Source: DASZHJ01 sp035280245
Lineage (GTDB): Bacteria > Pseudomonadota > Alphaproteobacteria > ATCC43930 > CGMCC-115725
Assembly (NCBI GenBank): GCA_035280245.1
Contig: DATEGF010000393.1
Location: 1-21,135 of the forward strand
DNA: 21,135 nt
Direction of reading: 5' to 3'
Part shown: piece by piece, positions 15,551 through 21,135 of the stretch
Layout: each line of letters starts with the position of its first letter
How positions within the stretch are numbered: position 1 is the stretch's first letter
The notes under the pieces: model-generated
Told to the model about the DNA's origin: nothing
Databases searched by the model: none
What the model saw: only the letters and a program-made list of their open reading frames with translations
Made by a program: the position numbers and the translations under genes

Positions 15551-16876
15551 ATGCTGCATCTCGTCGGCGAGATCAGCCATGACGTCTTCATCCTCGCTCT
15601 GCTGGTCGTGTGCGTTCACGCGACTTCGGTGGCGTGGCTGCTCGTCCAGCACGTGCGTCTCCGCGGGCCGGCGCTCGCGGAAGAAGCGCGGCTCTTGGCG
15701 ATACCTATGCCTGGCGACGACCAGCTGCCCGACGTGCTGGTGCAGATCCCAAGCTTCAACGAAGGCGTGCTGGTCCGGCGCATCGCCGAGGCTATTGGTC
15801 ATCTCGACTGGCCGCCGGCCAAGCTGCATGTGCAGATACTCGACGACAGCACCGACGACAGCGCGGCCGAGGCGCAGGAGGCGACCGAGGCGCTGACGCG
15901 GTCGGGGATCGATGCGGTTCTGCTGCACCGGACGGTCCGTACGGGCTTCAAGGCCGGCGCGCTGGCGGCGGGTATGGCGCAGTCGAAGCACGCGTTCATC
16001 GCGATTCTGGACGCGGACTATCTCCCTCGGCCGGATTTCCTGCGCGCGTGCATGCGCCCGATGCTGCTCGATCCCCGCCTCGCGCTGGTCCAGGCGCGCT
16101 GCGATTTCACCAATGCGGGCGAGAACTCCCTGACCGCGGTCCAGCAGCGCATGCTCGATGGTCATTTCGCCGTCGAGCAGGCGACGCGCAGCTGGCTCGG
16201 CCTGCTGCTCCCGTTCAACGGCACCTGCGGGATCTGGCGGCGGGCGGCAATCGAGGATGCCGGCGGCTGGCAGGGCGATACGCTGGCCGAGGACCTCGAC
16301 CTCAGTTTTCGCGCGCAGGCCAAGGGCTGGCGCGCTCGGTACCTCGTGACCGTGACGGTGCCCGGCGAGCTTCCGAGCGGTTTCGACGCCTGGGAGGGGC
16401 AGCAGTACCGCTGGGTCAAGGGCTTCGCGCAGGGCGCGCGCAAGCTATTGCCGGTGATCTGGCGCTCAAGCCTGGATCTCAGGCGGAAGATCGCGGCCAC
16501 GTTCCATCTGGGCGGCTGCGTCGTGGGCCCGGTGATTCTCGCAGCCGTGATCGCCGCCGCCATCGATCTGGTCCTGGGTCAGGGCTTGACGCCGCTCGGC
16601 GGAGCCCTGCTCGCCCTTGCGTTGGTGCTGGGACCGAGCGGCATGGCCATGATGCTCTTGCTCGGCCAGAGCACGGCGCGCGCCGCCAGCATGCTGGTCG
16701 AGGCCTCGAGGCTACCTCAGGTGATCTGGGTGTCCCATCAGCTCGCGCTCAGAAATCTGCAAGGCAGCTTCGAGGCGTTTCTGGGCCGGCGCTCCGCCTT
16801 CGTGCGCACGCCCAAGCAGGCCGCGCGGGCTGATCCTGCCTCGATCAATCCGCCCGCATCTCGCTCGGGCCGTTAG
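15551..16876 (+). CDS. Membrane GT2 glycosyltransferase, third tandem copy
   Basis: A 441-aa member of the same family. Motifs are PDVLVQIPSFNEGV (60-73), ILDDSTDDS (96-104), LDADY (153-157), LAEDLDLSFRA (245-255) and QQYRWVKGFAQGARK (284-298), then hydrophobic C-terminal segments. The QQYRWVKGFAQ form is nearer to classical cellulose-synthase-like A enzymes (QxRWSKGxAQ) than in the first two copies, and the DxD motif reads LDADY instead of FDADF. It is therefore the most diverged of the three. A GTG at 15548 directly precedes the ATG. I took the ATG. It follows the second copy after 48 nt. Its last 32 bases overlap the convergent LptF-like gene. Confidence 0.87.
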   Translation: MLHLVGEISHDVFILALLVVCVHATSVAWLLVQHVRLRGPALAEEARLLAIPMPGDDQLPDVLVQIPSFNEGVLVRRIAEAIGHLDWPPAKLHVQILDDSTDDSAAEAQEATEALTRSGIDAVLLHRTVRTGFKAGALAAGMAQSKHAFIAILDADYLPRPDFLRACMRPMLLDPRLALVQARCDFTNAGENSLTAVQQRMLDGHFAVEQATRSWLGLLLPFNGTCGIWRRAAIEDAGGWQGDTLAEDLDLSFRAQAKGWRARYLVTVTVPGELPSGFDAWEGQQYRWVKGFAQGARKLLPVIWRSSLDLRRKIAATFHLGGCVVGPVILAAVIAAAIDLVLGQGLTPLGGALLALALVLGPSGMAMMLLLGQSTARAASMLVEASRLPQVIWVSHQLALRNLQGSFEAFLGRRSAFVRTPKQAARADPASINPPASRSGR

Positions 16877-18092
16877 CGGCGAGCCGACCGACGAGACGGC
16901 GCGCCGCCCGACGCGCGCGATGATCCGCCGACGTGAGCAGCACGAAACCGATCGCCCCGGGGACGGCGGCCGCGAGGTAGTAACCCGATATCAGCGCGGG
17001 CTCGCTCACCAGCGTCGCGTGGATCGCGATCAGGAACCAATGCCATAGTGCGACGCTCGCACCGATGGCTGCGGCGCGCAGCAACGTGCGCTGACGCTGA
17101 TAGCGCCCGCGGAGCAGGCCTCCCGCGGTGAACAGAGCGTAGCTCAAGCACAACAAAGGCAAAATGATGCGCTTATGCCCCTCGACGAGCCAGAAGGCAT
17201 AGGCGCTCGGGTCCGCCCGCACGTCCGGCGGCGGGTCGAGCAGCCGACCGATGGGCTGCTCGTAGGTTCCGCGCCAGTCGCGGGACCTGGGCGCGCCGTC
17301 GGGCGATTCCGAAAGCGGCAGAATGAGCTCGGCGAATTCGATCGGCTTCGAGTCTGGGTCGGCGGCGCTGCGGACCTGATAGCTGCCGTTCTCGAGCACG
17401 AGCACCCGGTCTCCGCCGCCGTCCTTGGGCGCGAGAAGCTCGGCTCGGTCGGCAAGAATGTAGGTAAAGGAGTCAGGCTTGCGGCCGTCCAGGATGGTGA
17501 CGCCCTCGAGCCGACGGGCGCTGGGGCGATGGCGGAACGAGATCGAGAGATCCGGCGTGACCTGCTGGACGTAACCCTCGTCCAGGAGCGCGAGCGAGAG
17601 ATCGAAATTGGCGGTGTAGACGATGTCCTCGAAGGTGCGGATCGATATGGGAACGAAATAGATCGACATCGACATGGTGAACGCGGTGGCGACCACCGCC
17701 GCGATTACGGCCGGCATGGCCAGCTTGAGATCGGAGAGCCCCACCATCCGCAGCGAGACGATCTCGTGATGGAGGCTGTAGCGCACATAGGAATTCATCA
17801 CCGCGATAGTCACGGCGAAGGGGACGAAATTGTAGAGCTGCGCCGGCATGAGCACGGCGAGCGCGACCAGGAACTTTCCCAGTGGGATCGCCCCTTCCGC
17901 CAACAGGAAGAACAATCGCGGCGTGATCCCGAGCAGCGTCAGGACCGCGAGGACCAGGCCCACGACCGAAATCGCCCCGAGCACCTCGCGGAACATGTGG
18001 CGCAGCATGGTGTTCGCGAGGAGTATCGGCGGCCGCTGGGAGAGCAGCCGATTACGCATCGCCAAGTCCGGAGCGCCCCGCCTCGTCGTCAT
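16845..18092 (-). CDS. LptF/LptG-family (YjgP/YjgQ) inner-membrane permease, solitary
   Basis: A 415-aa protein with the family layout. Three N-terminal membrane segments (about 38-64, 74-103, 124-148) are separated by a cytoplasmic coupling segment HHEIVSLRMVGLSDLK (108-123), whose Glu and Gly-Leu-Ser match the LptF/G loop that contacts the LptB ATPase. A periplasmic beta-rich (jellyroll) domain covers about 150-300, and three membrane segments follow at about 308-327, 338-360 and 368-386. Normally LptF and LptG are a pair that extracts LPS from the inner membrane. Only one is here, beside lipid-modifying genes. I used the longest ATG. The ATG at 18059 (404 aa) fits the predicted promoter at 18101-18130 better. 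It may lift a sphingolipid-like glycolipid (inference), or be an ordinary LptF whose partner lies elsewhere. Confidence 0.87.
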   Translation of the reverse strand: MTTRRGAPDLAMRNRLLSQRPPILLANTMLRHMFREVLGAISVVGLVLAVLTLLGITPRLFFLLAEGAIPLGKFLVALAVLMPAQLYNFVPFAVTIAVMNSYVRYSLHHEIVSLRMVGLSDLKLAMPAVIAAVVATAFTMSMSIYFVPISIRTFEDIVYTANFDLSLALLDEGYVQQVTPDLSISFRHRPSARRLEGVTILDGRKPDSFTYILADRAELLAPKDGGGDRVLVLENGSYQVRSAADPDSKPIEFAELILPLSESPDGAPRSRDWRGTYEQPIGRLLDPPPDVRADPSAYAFWLVEGHKRIILPLLCLSYALFTAGGLLRGRYQRQRTLLRAAAIGASVALWHWFLIAIHATLVSEPALISGYYLAAAVPGAIGFVLLTSADHRARRAARRLVGRLAANGPSEMRAD

Positions 18093-18100
18093 GGCTTCGG

Positions 18101-18130
18101 ATTATTCTCGGAAAATCGCCTCTGTAACAA
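18101..18130 (-). promoter_or_regulatory. Putative promoter of the LptF-like gene
   Basis: On the minus strand TTGTTA (18130-18125) and AATAAT (18106-18101) are 18 nt apart, with 4/6 and 5/6 consensus matches, in an AT-richer patch. Transcription would start near 18094, which favours the in-frame ATG at 18059 or a leaderless start at 18092. It would allow expression independent of the upstream hdd genes. Confidence 0.45.
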
Positions 18131-18165
18131 GTTCGGCGTTGCGTCGCCGCTTTGGGTTTGGGTGT

Positions 18166-18906
18166 TCAGCACGTCTCGCCGGTGCCAGGGCGGCGACGCG
18201 ACAGCGCCGCCGGCAGCTCGGCTTGCGCGCGCTCGTAGTCGGTCGGTACGCCGATGTCGATGAACCAGCCCTCGGTCTGAAACGCGTGGATCTCCAGCCG
18301 ATCCGCCAGCCTCGCGAGGAAGTCGGCCTCAAGGGAGAAGGCGGCTGGCAGGGACCAACCCTCGAGGACCCGGCGATGAAAGAGATAGACCCCGGCGTTG
18401 ATCAAGGCCTCCCTCTCGGTGCCGGCTGGATTGAATCCGACAATCCGTCCCTCCCGAATCTCCACGGCGCCGTACCTCGAGGCATCGGGCGCGGCAGTGA
18501 TCGCCAGGGTGACTGCGCGGGAATTTCCGGCGCGGATGCGGTGTGCCGACCACATCCCCGGATAGTCCATGCGCACGATCGAATCGCCGTTCAGCGTCCA
18601 GATCGGCTCGTCGCTCGGGGACGCGATCCTCAGCGCATTCCGCAGCCCGCCGCCGGTGCCGAGCGGGCTCGTCTCGATGGCATAGGCAAGCTCGAGCGTT
18701 CCGTACCGCTTCCCGAAAAAACTCCGGATCGCCTCGCCGAGATATCCCACCGACAGAATCACCCGGCGGACGCCGGCCTCGGCGAGGTGGTCCAGCAGCC
18801 ACGCCAGAAAGGGCCGGCCCGCGACTGGCGCCATCGCCTTCGGGGTGTCGGGGACACGCTCGCGCAAGCGCGTTCCGAGGCCGCCCGCGAGCACCACCGC
18901 CTCCAT
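18166..18906 (-). CDS. hddC: Sugar-1-phosphate nucleotidyltransferase, HddC-like (heptose-1-P guanylyltransferase)
   Basis: A 246-aa NTP_transferase. The nucleotide-binding LAGGLGTRLRE is at residues 6-16, PDTPKAMAPVAGRPFL at 19-34, METAL/sugar motif NGDSIV at 106-111, and the C-terminal FIDIGVPTDYERA at 215-227. Length and motifs match HddC/RmlA-short enzymes, which make NDP-sugars in the cytoplasm. The gene lies 19 nt after a HddA-like heptose kinase on the same strand. That pairing is the main reason to predict GDP-D-glycero-alpha-D-manno-heptose formation over GDP-mannose or dTDP-glucose. An open frame continues upstream to 19107 but overlaps the kinase and has no family match. The ATG at 18906 directly starts the conserved EAVVLAGG strand. 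GmhA and GmhB, needed for the full pathway, are not in the window. Confidence 0.88.
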   Translation of the reverse strand: MEAVVLAGGLGTRLRERVPDTPKAMAPVAGRPFLAWLLDHLAEAGVRRVILSVGYLGEAIRSFFGKRYGTLELAYAIETSPLGTGGGLRNALRIASPSDEPIWTLNGDSIVRMDYPGMWSAHRIRAGNSRAVTLAITAAPDASRYGAVEIREGRIVGFNPAGTEREALINAGVYLFHRRVLEGWSLPAAFSLEADFLARLADRLEIHAFQTEGWFIDIGVPTDYERAQAELPAALSRRRPGTGETC

Positions 18907-18925
18907 CAGCGCCCCGGATCGATAG

Positions 18926-19954
18926 TCAATCGAGGCGCCATCCCTCGGTGCCGCGATTGGTGAAGTGGCAGGGGCGGACCTCGCCGGCGGCCGCGTCGAG
19001 CGCACGGACGACGTCCATGCGCCGGCTCGGGTCGACGAAGAAGATGACGAACCCGCCGCCGCCAGCGCCCGAGACCTTGCCGGCGAGCGCGCCTGCGCCC
19101 ATCGCACGCCGGAACAGGTCCTCGATCTCGGGCGTGCTGATGCCGTGGGCGGTCAGCTTCTTCGCCTCCCAGGAGTCTCGGATCCGCTCGACCAATCGTG
19201 CGAAATCGCCCTTGAGGATGGCTTCCTTGATCGCGATGGCGTCGTCCTTGAGCCGCTTCAAGGCGTCGATGGAGCCGCTGCCGGGCTCGCTCATGTTCCG
19301 GGTCTGCTCGTCGATGATCGCCGCGGAGTTGCGCGACACGCCGGTCGAGTAGAGCACGATCGAGCTCTCGAGCTCCGACTGGATCCAATTTTTGATGCGG
19401 AGCGGATTCACGATCACGCGGTCGTCCGCGTAGAACTCCATGAAGTTGAAGCCGCCGAACGTGGCGGCGTATTGGTCTTGCCGGCCGCCGCTCAGGCCCA
19501 CGTCGCGTCGCTCGATCTCGAAAGCGAGGCGCGCCACGTCGTACTCGCCGAGCGGCAGGTGCAGCCACTCGACGAACGCCTTGATCATCGCGACCACCAA
19601 GGTCGAGGACGAGCCGAGACCGGAGCCTGGCGGCGCATCGCAGTGGGTCATCAGGTGCATCGGCAGAGGCCGGCCTCCGCGGAACTCGCGCACGATGCGA
19701 TTGTAAACGGCCTTGTGCAGCGCGAGCGGGCCGCCGAGCTCCACCGCGGATGCCGCCGAGGTCGAGAATTCCGCCTGCGTGTCGCGGGCCGAGAAGCGCA
19801 GCCCGTGGTCGCGGGTCGTCTCGATGTGGGCATAGGCATAGAGGTCGATGGTGGCGTTGAGGACGCATCCGCCATGGAGGTCACAGAACGGCGACAGATC
19901 GGTACCGCCTCCGGCCAAGCCGAGGCGCAAGGGCGCGCGAGCGCGGACGATCAA
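18926..19954 (-). CDS. hddA: GHMP-family sugar kinase, HddA-like (D-glycero-D-manno-heptose 7-phosphate kinase)
   Basis: A 342-aa GHMP kinase. APLRLGLAGGGTDLSPFCD lies at residues 7-25, the ATP-binding APPGSGLGSSSTLV at 107-120, GRQDQYAATFGGFNFMEF at 157-174 and the C-terminal KVSGAGGGGFVIFF at 293-306. These motifs are characteristic of HddA and related bacterial sugar kinases that phosphorylate the anomeric position of heptose 7-phosphate. I chose the TTG at 19954: family members begin at the strand (I)VRARAPLRLGLAGGGTD, and AAAGGA lies 8 nt upstream. An ATG at 19990 would add 12 residues but would sit next to the likely -10 element TAGAAT (19997-19992). Far longer upstream extension overlaps the divergent permease and is spurious. 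First gene of the hddA-hddC transcript. Confidence 0.88.
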   Translation of the reverse strand: MIVRARAPLRLGLAGGGTDLSPFCDLHGGCVLNATIDLYAYAHIETTRDHGLRFSARDTQAEFSTSAASAVELGGPLALHKAVYNRIVREFRGGRPLPMHLMTHCDAPPGSGLGSSSTLVVAMIKAFVEWLHLPLGEYDVARLAFEIERRDVGLSGGRQDQYAATFGGFNFMEFYADDRVIVNPLRIKNWIQSELESSIVLYSTGVSRNSAAIIDEQTRNMSEPGSGSIDALKRLKDDAIAIKEAILKGDFARLVERIRDSWEAKKLTAHGISTPEIEDLFRRAMGAGALAGKVSGAGGGGFVIFFVDPSRRMDVVRALDAAAGEVRPCHFTNRGTEGWRLD

Positions 19955-19962
19955 AGGTGTGG

Positions 19963-19968
19963 TCCTTT
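19963..19968 (-). promoter_or_regulatory. Ribosome binding site deciding the TTG start of the heptose kinase
   Basis: AAAGGA on the minus strand lies 8 nt before the TTG at 19954. No comparable site precedes the alternative ATG at 19990. Confidence 0.6.
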
Positions 19969-19991
19969 GTCCTGGGTATCTCGAGTGCATT

Positions 19992-20018
19992 ATTCTACAT
20001 TTCCCTGGGCTTGACCAA
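19992..20018 (-). promoter_or_regulatory. Possible promoter of the heptose kinase operon
   Basis: TAGAAT (19997-19992 on the minus strand) is a good -10 element. The best -35 is TTGGTC at 20018-20013 with a short 15-nt spacer, so the match is only fair. It lies in the 219-nt divergent region (19955-20173) shared with the ABC permease. That region also holds TTGACA at 20068-20073 on the plus strand, without a convincing -10, and a 12-bp palindrome CGCGTATACGCG at 20139-20150. Confidence 0.38.
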
Positions 20019-20173
20019 CCCCTTGCCCACTGAGAGCTTGAGCCAGGAACGATTCGAACGGGCTTTCTTGACAGGGATTTCAGGTATTTCTGGGACCAGA
20101 GGGTTGCACTCTTGATCGAGCGAGGAATCGGCGTGCGGCGCGTATACGCGGCGGTGGCGCGAGACGACGCCCC

Positions 20174-21007
20174 ATGATGGTGCCCAGGGGGCAATACGAG
20201 GGGCGGGGCCCGTTGGCGGTGTTCGGCTGTGCCTGGCATTACCGCCAGCTGGTCGCGCGCCTCACCGTCCGCGAGATCGAGGCCCGGTTTCGCGGCTCGC
20301 TGCTCGGCAAGGTGTGGGCCGGCATCCTGCCGCTCTTCATGCTGGGGCTCTATACCTTCGTGTTCGGCGTCCTCCTCAAGTTGCGTTGGCCGGGCCTCGA
20401 AGGCAGCACGCTGCAGGTGTCGCTGTTGTACTTCTCCGGCCTCATCCTGTTCGACTTCGTCCTGGAATGCCTGATGCGTGCGCCGGCGCTTCTCGCGGAG
20501 CAAATTTCCTACGTAAAGAAGGTGCTGTTCCCGCTGGAGATCCTGGCGTGGGTCGTGGTCGGCGGCGCGTTGTTCCGCGTCGTGGTCGGCAGCGCGATCC
20601 TGCTCGCCTTCTATCTCGCGATCGACGGCCTGCCACCGCTCTCGGCGTTGGCAGCACCAGTGCTGGTACTCCCGCTCGCGCTGGTCGCCATCGGATTCAC
20701 CTGGTTTCTCTCGGCGGTCGGTGTCTTCGTTCGTGACTTCCGCCACGCCGTCCTTGTCCTGGCGCCGGTGACGATGTTTCTCACACCGATCTTTTTTCCG
20801 CTCTCAACGGTCGCCGAGCCCCTGCGCAGCCTGCTCTATCTCAATCCCTTGACTTTCATCGTCGAGTCCATGCGCGCGACATTGTTCCTGGGCGAGTGGC
20901 CGAACTGGCCGGCGCTCGCGCTCTACACGGCGCTCGCGTGGGTTTTCGCCTGGGCCGGGCGTACCTGGTTCCTGTTCGTGCGCGGCGAGTTCGCCGATGT
21001 CGTCTGA
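20174..21007 (+). CDS. ABC-2 type polysaccharide export permease (Wzm/KpsM-like)
   Basis: A 277-aa membrane protein. The amphipathic N-terminal region ending RLTVREIEARFRGSLLGKVW (about residues 29-48) is typical of O-antigen, teichoic acid and capsule ABC-2 permeases. Six hydrophobic segments follow, at about 48-70, 81-103, 118-150, 155-180, 190-212 and 245-265. PIFFPLSTVAEPLRSLLYLNP and the following PLTFIVESMRATLF segment are the usual conserved loop before the last helix. It works as a dimer with an ATPase to move a lipid-linked polysaccharide across the inner membrane. The ATPase gene starts inside its last codons. The ATG at 20174 is followed at once by a second ATG, and the upstream ribosome site is weak. 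Its neighbours suggest a heptose-containing glycan as cargo (inference). Confidence 0.9.
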   Translation: MMVPRGQYEGRGPLAVFGCAWHYRQLVARLTVREIEARFRGSLLGKVWAGILPLFMLGLYTFVFGVLLKLRWPGLEGSTLQVSLLYFSGLILFDFVLECLMRAPALLAEQISYVKKVLFPLEILAWVVVGGALFRVVVGSAILLAFYLAIDGLPPLSALAAPVLVLPLALVAIGFTWFLSAVGVFVRDFRHAVLVLAPVTMFLTPIFFPLSTVAEPLRSLLYLNPLTFIVESMRATLFLGEWPNWPALALYTALAWVFAWAGRTWFLFVRGEFADVV

Positions 21008-21135
21008 GGAGATGATCTCGGCGCGAGGTCTGTCGAAGGCGTATCGGATCTACCGTCGTCCCGAGGACCGGGTGAAGGAGCTGGTGCTGCGGCGGCGGTA
21101 TCACGAGGAGTTCTGGGCGGTGCGTGACGTGGACC
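20997..21135 (+). CDS. ABC transporter ATPase of the polysaccharide exporter, N-terminal fragment (Wzt/KpsT-like)
   Basis: Only 46 residues are in the window. ISARGLSKAYRIYRRPEDR followed by KELVLRR and FWAVRDVD match the start of Wzt/KpsT/TagH-type ATPases, in which the first strand and the 'alRDVs' strand precede the Walker A. Walker A itself lies beyond the window end. The ATG at 20997 overlaps the permease stop by 11 nt. A second in-frame ATG at 21012 is preceded by GAGGAG but too closely. Whether it carries a C-terminal carbohydrate-binding domain, which would tell O-antigen from capsule type, cannot be seen. Confidence 0.85.
   Translation, partial: MSSEEMISARGLSKAYRIYRRPEDRVKELVLRRRYHEEFWAVRDVD

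Noticed and set aside
18134..18149. CGGCG-TTGCGT-CGCCG hairpin as terminator between hddC and the LptF-like gene
   Set aside because: The stem is only 5 bp, the minus strand below it is not T-rich, and such hairpins are frequent at this GC content.
20091..20108. Sigma-54-like promoter (TGGGAC then TTGCA) upstream of the ABC permease
   Set aside because: The distance between GG and GC is 11-12 nt where sigma-54 requires 10, so the match is broken.
20139..20150. CGCGTATACGCG perfect 12-bp palindrome as an operator
   Set aside because: Palindromes of this length are expected several times by chance in 21 kb, and there is no promoter element at the right distance. It is mentioned only as part of the divergent region.
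19991..20746. Long N-terminal extension of the heptose kinase frame
   Set aside because: It overlaps the divergent ABC permease. The extension is Gln/Glu/Arg-rich shadow sequence, and the kinase fold starts at about 19954.
1..21135. CRISPR arrays, tRNA or rRNA genes, insertion sequences and prophage genes
   Set aside because: Read on both strands, no regularly spaced repeats, tRNA-like cloverleaf, rRNA sequence, transposase or phage protein was seen.

Overview
The window is about 21 kb of uniformly GC-rich, densely coded DNA. Its codon use and gene content (GcvA-type LysR regulator, ATP-dependent hydantoinase operons, D-glycero-D-manno-heptose genes, serine-palmitoyltransferase-like and LptF-like genes) fit a soil or freshwater Gram-negative bacterium, most likely an alphaproteobacterium. 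I see no rRNA, tRNA, transposase, prophage gene or CRISPR array.

Region 1 (1-8755) is catabolic. It holds the end of a hyuA gene coupled to hyuB, a GcvA-type LysR regulator, a DAO-family FAD oxidoreductase, and a second, diverged hyuB-hyuA pair in the opposite gene order with its own promoter and a possible operator. The set could hydrolyse cyclic amides such as hydantoins or oxoproline and oxidise the amino acid or amine released. The substrate cannot be read from the sequence.

Region 2 (8756-9279) has no convincing gene. It contains a 16-bp palindrome, a good sigma-70-like promoter and about 400 nt of leader before the next gene.

Region 3 (9280-18092) is the most interesting part. It holds an alpha-oxoamine synthase of the serine palmitoyltransferase/AONS family, a GNAT-fold protein resembling the family I associate with bacterial ceramide synthase, and an SDR that could reduce a 3-keto sphingoid intermediate. 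Divergently transcribed from the SDR-GNAT pair, across a two-promoter intergenic region, are three tandem membrane GT2 glycosyltransferases. They have D,D,D,QxxRW chemistry, as used by ceramide glucosyltransferases and cellulose-synthase-like enzymes. A single LptF/LptG-type permease converges on the last of them. Together they read as a candidate pathway for a glycosylated sphingolipid-like envelope lipid and perhaps its export. This is inference from families and neighbourhood.

Region 4 (18166-21135) is surface-polysaccharide related. HddC-like and HddA-like genes (GDP-D-glycero-D-manno-heptose supply) lie on the minus strand upstream of the LptF-like gene. Divergently, an ABC-2 polysaccharide export permease is followed by the start of its ATPase, cut by the window edge. 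The lipid, glycosyltransferase, heptose and exporter genes being side by side suggests a cell-envelope glycoconjugate locus.
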